NCBI GenBank assembly: GCA_013204355.1
Contig: JABMOA010000109.1
Location: 1 to 13,037 of the forward strand
Origin: Candidatus Woesearchaeota archaeon
GTDB taxonomy: Archaea > Nanobdellota > Nanobdellia > Woesearchaeales > GW2011-AR9
DNA length: 13,037 nucleotides
Direction: 5' to 3'
The notes beneath the pieces were generated by a model. The model saw only the letters and a list, made by a program, of their open reading frames with translations, had not been told where the DNA came from and ran no database searches. Both the position numbers and the translations under genes were made by a program. Positions 7,301-12,860 of this stretch are shown here, one piece after another. Position 1 is the stretch's first letter, and every line of letters begins with the position of its first letter.

Positions 7301-7850
7301 GTCATTAAGTTTAAGCAATGTACAATGTAGCGATTTCACATCATTATATGTTTCTGTAAAGAACATTGGTAAAAATGATGAAGATGACGTTGAAATTCGT
7401 GTGTCAAACAGTGAATTAGGATTAAGTTCCCAAAGAACTGGTATTGATTTAGATGATTTCAGTGGAAATGATAACGATTACAGTGCAACCTTTAACTTAG
7501 ATGTTTCAAGTGCTAAGAAAGGATCGTATCCAATTAATGTTGAAGTTTACAGAGACGGTAAATTGGAAGAATCTAAGACTGTTACTTTAACAGTTGCTGA
7601 ATGTGGAAGTACAACGCAAAGTACAACTGGTTCACAGCAAGTCTTAGGAAGCGATGCAAGTTTAGCACAACAACTACAGGCACAACTACAAGCACAATTA
7701 GCAGCTGGTCAGAATGCATTAACAGGCGCTACAGTTCAAGGAAATTTCCGTGAATCCAGTAGTTACACAGCATTACTAGGAGTTTTAATCGTGTTAGTAT
7801 TCATTGCATTAGTATTGGCAATGGCTGTAATGGTGCTAAAGAAACGCTAA
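4362..7850 (+). CDS. Large anchored multi-domain surface protein (putative S-layer protein)
   Basis: 1162 residues, predicted extracellular and membrane anchored. The signal peptide is residues 1-26 (KK, hydrophobic run, ASALA before AGED). A chain of beta-sandwich modules follows: CARDB-like at about 30-155 and 157-290; a Cys-clasped module at 320-412; a cadherin/VCBS-like module at about 413-505 (TITEDKG, LTPQTNFNGQDTITLTVSD); an Ig-like module at 510-605; a module with Cys711-GD-Cys714 and SGFSTY; CARDB-like at 745-850; an acidic CARDB-like module at 854-980; and a second Cys-clasped module at 989-1081. Then come a Ser/Thr/Gln-rich linker, a membrane helix (about 1137-1158) and KKR. GAGGAG (4350-4355) stands 6 bases before the ATG. 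It lies 75 bases after the smaller surface gene, with which it shares modules. An S-layer or adhesin role is inferred from architecture. Confidence 0.88.
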   Translation: MKKNYTFLIALVLILLIALTAASALAAGEDLEITDVKVGLKGDLASVADKSDTTTFHPGEEVFIELTLKNNGKNTIEKIDASKVIVAHKDLGIFPTKIVTPVTSIDAGKTDKIVYSYTLLTDLKVQTSEVKFSISGTDKVTSKVTALSERTINFKVGEAVLQISNVKVNGKTYVNDGTTDAVKPGETVSFEVTVKNTKSSGAVVDLSLTATPKDKLKLTNFPNKDSTELAAKNSFINSGDSKTYTFDYVVPVSLAEANYEVTFAAGAKDNNVVIDGDKLTVKAKDHVIKLNVNQIVNDFKITNKEDLKKLETDSKLTFECSEKGQQKSITVVVANTGKTNKNDVFVKLMDGSGKEVTKDLLENIESGKTKDAILTFPIKDLIGTHAFKVQLIGKAGESFNDEVSINVIVKNCDVTLDNSQPFTITEDKGAQAFDLTKVYTNIEANEAVTVTVSSGTKVSANVDNSKKTLTLTPQTNFNGQDTITLTVSDASGSKVTKAFKVIVNNDNVDLPKVSKQEPSNSAIPVTKTGTVVLTVSLSNPDLKTVDYEFVDKAGIGFAGSKGSSNKETFGVTYTFDAKGKTGDHPVKLQFNEASGLNTISWTITIVDKPVDFAKFAGSKTTNPVTIADSDKVPNFVLENSNGMIAFSQDVKLSDVASLADVVIINNGYVSVDSAKASTFNQKSTITLAKSFADPIILKAAGFNANTGFTVCGDCKVVDDSKVSGKFGFEVSGFSTYKVEEKKSASLTVDEVVVENVNRETTVTKTFTVKNIGSVDAINDLKFDASSIASKYKFEIVSAPVSISAVGQETVSIKFFVPKDATGEKYSIGNIVVTGKDAKGVAISKIIPVYIQPKSFLIIEKVEVNGKESGDLRLDEENEIEVNIKNALDEDMVDVTVTVEILDVDGDDLSEESDSFDLDKTDDDTVTLKFDLSNEVVDQESYTIRITVEGETDKDGTKHVTTLTKTVNVDREKHKVIIDAASLSLSNVQCSDFTSLYVSVKNIGKNDEDDVEIRVSNSELGLSSQRTGIDLDDFSGNDNDYSATFNLDVSSAKKGSYPINVEVYRDGKLEESKTVTLTVAECGSTTQSTTGSQQVLGSDASLAQQLQAQLQAQLAAGQNALTGATVQGNFRESSSYTALLGVLIVLVFIALVLAMAVMVLKKR

Positions 7851-7885
7851 GTTTTTGTTTTTTTTTATTTTTTTTTATTTTAATT
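7851..7885 (+). terminator. Long oligo-T terminator after the large surface gene
   Basis: T-runs of 5, 10 and 9 interrupted by single A or G residues follow the stop at 7850 and run into the 3' end of the converging TYW3 gene. This is a strong archaeal-style oligo-T terminator with no hairpin. On the minus strand the same stretch is oligo-A, so it does not serve TYW3. Confidence 0.6.
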
Positions 7886-8411
7886 TATTTCTAAGAAGTT
7901 CCATTTTATTCCAAGAATTTTGAATTTTGTTGTTGAGTAAATTCATGAGCCATTCTTGATTACCTGTGTATACTAAATCACCGTTTTCATAGAAAGGCAT
8001 ATCTACTTTATCTGACCCTTGAATCTCAACGATGATTTTCTTATTAATTGAGAGGATGGATGATTTTTTAAATATTGATTGAGCGGTTAGAAGTAATGTG
8101 TTTGCAGAATCTAAATCCTTGCATGCGATGTGAATAATAAATGGTTCCATTCTGAGCCACGCAGTTCCTTGTGGTTGGATATTGAAAAATTCTGATGTAA
8201 TTAATTCGTGGCTGACTTTAAGCCATTCTGTATTACATTTCTTTCCATCTCCTTGCCAGAAGTAGATGCGACCGGAACATGAAGATGTTGTGTAGTAGTT
8301 TTCTAATGCGTTTATTGTTTCTATGATTGGGAGTGCATGTGTATCTATGGACCCTTTCTTACTTTTGTCTATTTTTGAAAGTGCAATATTTTTTTGATGG
8401 ATAAACATCAT
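7875..8411 (-). CDS. taw3: tRNA wybutosine-synthesis methyltransferase TYW3/Taw3
   Basis: Cytosolic SAM-dependent N4-methyltransferase acting in wyosine/wybutosine synthesis at the modified G37 of tRNA-Phe. At 178 residues it is near the normal archaeal length. Family marks in order: DKSKKGSID (15-23), YYTTSSCSGRI (39-49, the most diagnostic), TEWLKVSH, the MEPFIIHIACKDL strand (88-100), and the KKSSILSINKKIIVEIQG segment. ATG codons at 8411 and 8408 are adjacent and either may start. The gene begins 1 base after the stop of the upstream peptidase-like gene, so it is almost certainly co-transcribed with it. The divergent tRNA methyltransferase next door gives a small tRNA-modification neighbourhood. 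It converges on the large surface gene. Confidence 0.9.
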   Translation of the reverse strand: MMFIHQKNIALSKIDKSKKGSIDTHALPIIETINALENYYTTSSCSGRIYFWQGDGKKCNTEWLKVSHELITSEFFNIQPQGTAWLRMEPFIIHIACKDLDSANTLLLTAQSIFKKSSILSINKKIIVEIQGSDKVDMPFYENGDLVYTGNQEWLMNLLNNKIQNSWNKMELLRNKLK

Positions 8412-8412
8412 A

Positions 8413-9171
8413 TTAGTATAATTCCGGGAGTTGTAGCGACACTGGTTTAAATTGAGATAGTACTGCGTTAATATAGGATTGTTGTTCTGGTGATGTATTA
8501 ATTAATGCTACTTCTAAAGATGAAAGACGTTTATTAAATTCACTTACCGTTGCATTTCTATATGCATCGCTTACATTAAATTCATGCATCCTTTTAAGAC
8601 CTTCTGCGTTGGCATCCAGTTCTGCCACATCCATAATAACATCAAATTTGATTTTTCCATTGAGGACTAATTCCACAATATTTGGCGGATCAAAACGTAT
8701 TCCTTCTCCAAATTGTGTTGCATGATGACCTTCATGTACCATGATTGCATGTTTAATATCTTCTTTATTTTTAAAATCGGGATTTGTAAATAACCCATCT
8801 CCTAAAAAAATTCTTGTTGATTGTTTTGTGCCACGTAATGATAAATCACTTATAGTATATGCTGAGTTGTGATGATGGTATTGTTTAAGTAATGTATCCT
8901 CATCAATGTTAGTATTGGGAAAATGTGAGCTCATGAATTTAATGAGAAATTTTCCTTCAGGATCATAATCAACACCGTTGCAATAAGGAATTTTTGAACC
9001 TTCTAAGATACTTGAGATTAACTGTTTTCGTTGAGAGGGGTTTTCAACGGATTGTTGGAATTCTGAATCAACTATTGTAACTTGTTTTGATAATTGCTGA
9101 TATGTAGGGGAATGTAGCAAATACGTTGAACATCCAATTACAATTGCAAAATTAAGGAATCCTTTATTCAT
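8413..9171 (-). CDS. Membrane-associated HExxH zinc metallopeptidase-like protein
   Basis: 252 residues. An N-terminal hydrophobic stretch (about 5-19, AIVIGCSTYLL) could be a membrane anchor. Cys14 preceded by V-I-G is a loose lipobox. HEGHH at 146-150 fits HExxH, the zinc-binding and catalytic motif of zincin peptidases. A downstream AELDANAEG (183-191) could supply the third, glutamate ligand as in gluzincins. I cannot assign a named peptidase family, and substrate and activity are unknown. Residues 111-118 read SLRGTKQS, which matches the translation of a widespread palindromic repeat (see findings). The ATG at 9171 is 25 bases from the shared TATA box, suggesting a leaderless mRNA; AGAGGT is too close to the ATG for normal Shine-Dalgarno use. 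Likely operon with taw3. Confidence 0.7.
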   Translation of the reverse strand: MNKGFLNFAIVIGCSTYLLHSPTYQQLSKQVTIVDSEFQQSVENPSQRKQLISSILEGSKIPYCNGVDYDPEGKFLIKFMSSHFPNTNIDEDTLLKQYHHHNSAYTISDLSLRGTKQSTRIFLGDGLFTNPDFKNKEDIKHAIMVHEGHHATQFGEGIRFDPPNIVELVLNGKIKFDVIMDVAELDANAEGLKRMHEFNVSDAYRNATVSEFNKRLSSLEVALINTSPEQQSYINAVLSQFKPVSLQLPELY

Positions 9172-9191
9172 AACCTCTTTTTCTACAGAAG

Positions 9192-9201
9192 CTTTTTAAA
9201 G
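9192..9201. promoter_or_regulatory. Shared bidirectional TATA box
   Basis: CTTTTTAAAG (minus CTTTAAAAAG) is centred about 25 bases from the minus ATG at 9171 and about 26 bases from the plus ATG at 9223. One near-palindromic TATA box could therefore start leaderless transcripts in both directions. No other TATA-like element lies between the two genes. Confidence 0.55.
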
Positions 9202-9222
9202 ATTATGATGAAAATAAGATAT

Positions 9223-9956
9223 ATGAGAAATATCAAAAAGGTATTGGTAGATTTAAACAGTAATAAAAAGTATTTTATTAAAGATCTAGATGATAATTTC
9301 CACACATCAAATGGCGTGATTTCAAAAGAACAGATGAATGGATCTGAAACGTTAGTGAAGTCTGATAAGGGAAGAAAATTTGTAGTGTTAGAGCCTTCTT
9401 TTGTAGACTTGTGGGAAAATTTAAAACGTGGCCCACAAATTATGCAACAGAAAGATGTTGGTATTGTATAGCTAAAACAGGTGTTAATAGAAATTCTCGT
9501 GTTGTTGATGCTGGTGGTGGAAGTGGAAGTATGTGTCTTTCATTTGCAAATATATGTAAGGATGTGTATGTGTATGAAATTAATCCTGAACATTATGATG
9601 TAATTCAGAAAAATGTGCAAGCTTTTGGTATTGATAATTTACATTTGAAACAGGAAAATGTGTATAATGGTATTGTAGAAAAAAATATAGATGTCATTAA
9701 TTTAGATCTTCCTGAACCATGGCAAGCTGTGAATACGGCTGAAAAGGCATTGAAGGACGGGGGATTCTTAGTTGTATATTTACCAAATCTTGGACAGGTG
9801 AAACAGTTTATTGATGCGTGTAAAGGTACAAGATTTCGTGTATTAGAAACATTAGAATTACTTGAACGGAAGTGGAAAATTCAAGATAGAATTATGCGTC
9901 CTGAATTTGAGATGTTGGGACACACTGGTTTTTTGACATTTTGTAGGAAGTTTTAA
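9223..9956 (+). pseudogene. trmI: tRNA (adenine-N1)-methyltransferase TrmI, frameshifted near 9468
   Basis: Archaeal TrmI makes m1A at positions 57/58 of the tRNA T-loop, as a tetramer. Here the gene is split. Frame one reads through GRKFVVLEPSFVDLWENLKRGPQIMQQKDVGIV and stops at TAG 9469-9471. The next frame continues with IAKTGV, the SAM-binding VVDAGGGSGS, YEINPEH and the signature LDLPEPW. One missing base near 9468 (GTATAGC where GTAATAGC would read V-I-A) restores a continuous 244-residue protein of normal length. SAM motif I and LDLPEPW lie at composite residues 96-103 and 161-167. ATG 9223 is chosen because it is about 26 bases from the TATA box; in-frame ATGs at 9205 and 9208 are too close to it. 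The break may be a real mutation or an assembly error, since everything else looks intact. Confidence 0.85.
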
Positions 9957-9973
9957 TTTTACTATTAAGAAAG

Positions 9974-9981
9974 TTTTATAA
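9974..9981 (+). promoter_or_regulatory. TATA box for the collagen-like lipoprotein gene
   Basis: TTTTATAA predicts a transcript start near 10003, just before the AAAAGGAG Shine-Dalgarno (10004-10011), so the leader is about 20 bases. Confidence 0.6.
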
Positions 9982-10022
9982 GAATTCTTTGATTACTTCA
10001 CCTAAAAGGAGTGTGATATAAT

Positions 10023-10577
10023 ATGAAAAAAATATTTTTAGTGGTGATATTAACACTAGCAATGATGCTTGCTGTTTCTGGCTGTTCTAAAGCAGGATCT
10101 GGTTCACAAGGGTCTCAAGGAGAAAAAGGTGAAGTTGGACTTCAAGGTCCACAAGGATTTCAAGGTGAAAAAGGATTGAAAGGAGATAAGGGACAGAAAG
10201 GAGATACTGGATCAGCTGGTAAAGATGGTGTTGGTGCAGGTAGTGGGCAGGAATTAATTTTTGTACAATCATCAAAAACATTCTCTGAACAAAAAGCAGA
10301 TAGTTTTACTGGAACAAAAATTTGTAAAGATGCTGGTTATATCAGTTGTTTATACGCAGAATTTGGTGATGGATATGACAGTTTTAGTTCTGTAGATGGG
10401 ACATGTGCAGGAAATGCGCAATGGATCTCAGGTAATTGGAATTTTCACGGATCATGTGAGAGTCTAGTATCACAAGCAATCGCGTGTAAAAAACCAGGAA
10501 GTTCTGTAAATTCAGGTTCAAGTACGAATGATTGGAGAGGAGCACGTCAAATTTCGAGTGTAGTGTGTGTGAAATAA
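10023..10577 (+). CDS. Collagen-like lipoprotein with Cys-rich C-terminal domain
   Basis: 184 residues, predicted to be exported and lipid-anchored. The signal peptide starts MKKIF and ends in a lipobox, VSGC, with Cys21 as the lipidated residue. Gly27 to Gly71 form 15 uninterrupted Gly-X-Y triplets. Lys, Glu, Asp and Gln are common (GEK, GDK, GQK, GDT), with one proline (GPQ) and none in the Y position, as expected where no proline hydroxylase acts; salt bridges such as KGD can stabilise the triple helix. The C-terminal domain (about 76-184) has six cysteines (101, 109, 128, 145, 155, 182) and many Gly, Ser and Trp residues, so three disulfides are possible. It may trimerise the collagen stalk or form the exposed head. 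AAAAGGAG lies about 11 bases before the ATG. The role is unknown; an adhesive or structural surface function is inferred. Confidence 0.88.
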   Translation: MKKIFLVVILTLAMMLAVSGCSKAGSGSQGSQGEKGEVGLQGPQGFQGEKGLKGDKGQKGDTGSAGKDGVGAGSGQELIFVQSSKTFSEQKADSFTGTKICKDAGYISCLYAEFGDGYDSFSSVDGTCAGNAQWISGNWNFHGSCESLVSQAIACKKPGSSVNSGSSTNDWRGARQISSVVCVK

Positions 10578-10600
10578 TTTTATTTTTATTTTTTTCTTAG
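10577..10600 (+). terminator. Oligo-T terminator after the lipoprotein gene
   Basis: Runs of 4, 5 and 7 T directly follow the TAA stop, and no hairpin is seen. This is an archaeal oligo-T signal. Confidence 0.5.
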
Positions 10601-10615
10601 ATTTCAAAGCAAGGG

Positions 10616-10623
10616 TTTATAAA
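10616..10623 (+). promoter_or_regulatory. TATA box for the zinc-ribbon protein gene
   Basis: TTTATAAA in GGTTTATAAAGA context predicts a start near 10646 and a leader of about 34 bases. A second TATA-like ATATATT at 10639-10645 would give a leader of about 10 bases. There is no Shine-Dalgarno before the ATG at 10680. Confidence 0.5.
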
Positions 10624-10679
10624 GATACAAAGGAATGTATATATTCTAAAGGCTTTTATGAGTTCTTTTTTAATTTAAT

Positions 10680-10832
10680 ATGGCTAAATTCAATAAAGTA
10701 AAATTTTGTTACGGATGTAAAGAACGATTTCTGATTAAACCAGGTGAACCTAATCGTGGATATTGTGTCAAATGTCAAAAAAAAGTTGATAAAGCTAAAA
10801 AAGAGCAAGAAGAAAAAGAAGATAATGAATGA
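10680..10832 (+). CDS. 50-residue zinc-ribbon protein
   Basis: Short ORF of 50 codons starting MAKFNKVKFCYGC. Two CxxC pairs (Cys10/Cys13 and Cys29/Cys32), 15 residues apart, form a zinc ribbon or knuckle. The C-terminal third is a charged Lys/Glu helix. The protein is basic at the N-terminal end and cytosolic, compatible with binding RNA, the ribosome or RNA polymerase, but no family is recognised. The reading frame, Cys pattern and TATA box together support a real gene. A six-codon frame (ATG 10658, MSSFLI) ends at TAA 10676-10678, one base before this ATG, and could feed ribosomes into it. The gene sits 55 bases before dUTPase, which has its own TATA box. Confidence 0.8.
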   Translation: MAKFNKVKFCYGCKERFLIKPGEPNRGYCVKCQKKVDKAKKEQEEKEDNE

Positions 10833-10854
10833 TTACATCTTCTAAAGAATAAAA

Positions 10855-10863
10855 ATATATAAA
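10855..10863 (+). promoter_or_regulatory. TATA box for dut
   Basis: ATATATAAA is centred about 28 bases upstream of the ATG at 10888. The intervening sequence has no Shine-Dalgarno, so the transcript is predicted to be leaderless or nearly so. Confidence 0.65.
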
Positions 10864-10887
10864 TACAATTTAAGTTTCTTTTCTGAT

Positions 10888-11313
10888 ATGACTATCAAAA
10901 TTAAAAAGTTACATGAAGATGCGGTTGTTCCAAGATATGCAAAGGAGCATGATGCAGGGATGGATTTTTTTTCTAATGAATCTCTTGTTTTACAACCTGG
11001 TGAACGAAAATTAGTTTCTACAGGGATATCCATGGCAATCCCTCAAGGTTATGTTGGTTTAATTTGGGATAAATCAGGGATTGCAACAAAACATGGTTTA
11101 AAGACAATGGCCGGTGTAATAGATGCAGGTTACAGAGGAGAGATTAAGATTCTAATACATAATCTAAGTAATGAAAAGTATGTTATTGAGAAAGGAAATA
11201 AAGTGGCACAGATGTTAATTCAACCTGTTGAACAGCGAGAAATTATAATAGTCTCTGAATTGGATTCAAGCGATCGTGGAGAAGGGGGATTTGGAAGTAC
11301 GGGACTTATTTAA
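10888..11313 (+). CDS. dut: Deoxyuridine triphosphatase (trimeric dUTPase)
   Basis: Hydrolyses dUTP to dUMP and pyrophosphate in the cytosol, keeping uracil out of DNA and supplying the dTMP precursor. 141 residues, normal for the homotrimeric family. All five motifs are visible: motif 1 DAGMDFF (22-28), motif 2 DKSGIA (61-66), motif 3 GVIDAGYRGEI (76-86, catalytic Asp79 and Tyr82), motif 4 GNKVAQMLI (103-111) and motif 5 DRGEGGFGSTG (129-139) with the base-stacking Phe135. The intact motif 5 supports an active enzyme rather than a dCTP deaminase. The start is set by the TATA box about 28 bases upstream. The last 8 bases overlap the end of the converging AMP phosphorylase gene. Confidence 0.95.
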   Translation: MTIKIKKLHEDAVVPRYAKEHDAGMDFFSNESLVLQPGERKLVSTGISMAIPQGYVGLIWDKSGIATKHGLKTMAGVIDAGYRGEIKILIHNLSNEKYVIEKGNKVAQMLIQPVEQREIIIVSELDSSDRGEGGFGSTGLI

Positions 11314-12778
11314 TTTCATATCCTTTATTTTTTCTTAAGAATTCTTTTGCAAGATCCAATTTACCTTTACTTTCTGCATAAACAGTGTAGAGAATTTCTC
11401 CTTTATAAACACGATCTTTAACTTTTTTATTGAGATAAATACCAGAACCCTTATTCTTGGGACAACCTGCAATTCTTGCAATTTTTGAGATGGTCATATT
11501 ATTAATGGATGTTACTTTCCCACGTTTTGTGCTTTTTACAATATATCTATGCGTTCCTAACAGTGGAAGTTTTATTTTACCTTGGGCTTTAATGATTTCT
11601 TTCATTTTTTTTAATGCCTGTCCAGATTCAAGAATTTCTTTTGCAACTTTTGCACCTTTACGGTGTTTACCTGTCATCTCTAAAAGTATGCCTGCCATAC
11701 TAATTGCTTTCTTTTTCAAATCCTGAGGTGCTGTTGGATCATCACGAAGAACAGACATTACATCTTCAGATTCTAATAATGGGCCAATCCCATATCCAAT
11801 TGGTTGAGTTCCATCTGTGATAATCACCTTAACATTCATGCCTAATTTTTTTCCAATCAATTCAAACATTTTCTTTAATCGTTTTGCAGATTTTTGATTT
11901 TTTATTTTAACTTCTGGTCCCAGAGGAATATCAATCAAAACATGATTTGCAGACACAGAATATTTTTTTGCCATAACAGAAGCAAGAAGCTGTCCTTCAG
12001 CATCAATTGACAATGGAGATTCTACCAAAATAATTTTATCATCAGCAGGTGCAAGATTCATACTACCTCCATGAACAATACAAGCATTTGTTTTATTAAC
12101 AACTTCTTTAATCTTTTTTTCCGTCATTTCAACTTTAGCAAGACATTCCATTGTATCTGCAGTTCCAGCTGGAGAAGTAATTGCACGTGAACTGGTTTTG
12201 GGGATTGTAAATCCTGCAGCTGCAATGATTGGGATAACAACCATTGTTGTTCTATTTGCTGGAACACCACCTATACAATGCTTATCTAAAGTAATTCCTT
12301 TAAATTTAATTCTTGTACCTGTATTTACCATGGCACGCGTCATATCAACAACTTCTTGATTATTCCATCCATGTGTAAATCCTGCTGCTACAAAATATGT
12401 TTTTTCTATGTCGGTTAATCTATCATGGGTTATATCATCAATAATATGAAAAATTTCTTTGTAGGATAATGTTTTCCCATAAAGTTTATCACGAATATGT
12501 TTAACAGATTCTGGTTTTCCATTTATTTTTAGACTAACAAATTCATTACGTTTTACATTTAATTTATCTAATACTTCTTCAAATAATCCTATTTTTCCTG
12601 GAGGCACTGCCTTTATACTTTCAGAGATATCAACAACACATGTTGTTTTTTTATTTTTATGAGATATAATAACACGGTCACCAGAATGAAGATCAAGTAT
12701 TGCTGCATCATCTTGATGGAGAATTACAATTAGCACGCCACCTGTTGCTATGTCCATGTCTTTTACTTTAAATTTCAT
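11306..12778 (-). CDS. deoA: AMP phosphorylase (archaeal DeoA-type)
   Basis: Converts AMP (and other NMPs) plus phosphate to the base and ribose 1,5-bisphosphate, the first step of archaeal nucleoside-monophosphate salvage that can feed type III RuBisCO. 490 residues, close to the roughly 500 of the family. Residues 1-85 are the extra N-terminal domain typical of the archaeal enzyme (MKFKVKDMDI and SGDRVII). The phosphorylase core carries KHCIGGVPANR (166-176), KTSSRAIT (194-201), PAGTADTMECLA (203-214) and DAEGQLLASVMAKK. The C-terminal domain has the RIAGCPKNKGSGI segment. Minus-strand GAGGG stands 5 bases before the ATG at 12778, and a TATA box lies at about 12817-12824. No RuBisCO or isomerase gene is in this window, so the full pathway cannot be confirmed here. 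Confidence 0.95.
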   Translation of the reverse strand: MKFKVKDMDIATGGVLIVILHQDDAAILDLHSGDRVIISHKNKKTTCVVDISESIKAVPPGKIGLFEEVLDKLNVKRNEFVSLKINGKPESVKHIRDKLYGKTLSYKEIFHIIDDITHDRLTDIEKTYFVAAGFTHGWNNQEVVDMTRAMVNTGTRIKFKGITLDKHCIGGVPANRTTMVVIPIIAAAGFTIPKTSSRAITSPAGTADTMECLAKVEMTEKKIKEVVNKTNACIVHGGSMNLAPADDKIILVESPLSIDAEGQLLASVMAKKYSVSANHVLIDIPLGPEVKIKNQKSAKRLKKMFELIGKKLGMNVKVIITDGTQPIGYGIGPLLESEDVMSVLRDDPTAPQDLKKKAISMAGILLEMTGKHRKGAKVAKEILESGQALKKMKEIIKAQGKIKLPLLGTHRYIVKSTKRGKVTSINNMTISKIARIAGCPKNKGSGIYLNKKVKDRVYKGEILYTVYAESKGKLDLAKEFLRKNKGYEIK

Positions 12779-12816
12779 GTGATCCCTCTTTTTTCAGGTA
12801 GAATGTTTTTTTTGTG

Positions 12817-12824
12817 TTTATATG
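12817..12824 (-). promoter_or_regulatory. TATA box for AMP phosphorylase
   Basis: Minus strand CATATAAA lies about 43 bases before the ATG. Transcription would start near 12795, leaving a leader of about 17 bases that holds GAGGG (12788-12784). Confidence 0.55.
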
Positions 12825-12860
12825 TGTTTTGGTAAAATAAGCACAAGCTGTCACACTTTG

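Noticed and set aside
9455..9475. Programmed -1 frameshift in trmI
   Set aside because: There is no slippery X-XXY-YYZ heptamer and no clear downstream structure; a one-base deletion or error explains the data more simply.
9411..9956. ATG 9411 as the start of a separate methyltransferase gene
   Set aside because: Its first 19 residues (MGKFKTWPTNY onwards) are out-of-frame readings of the conserved RGPQIMQQKD region; homology resumes only at IAKTGV.
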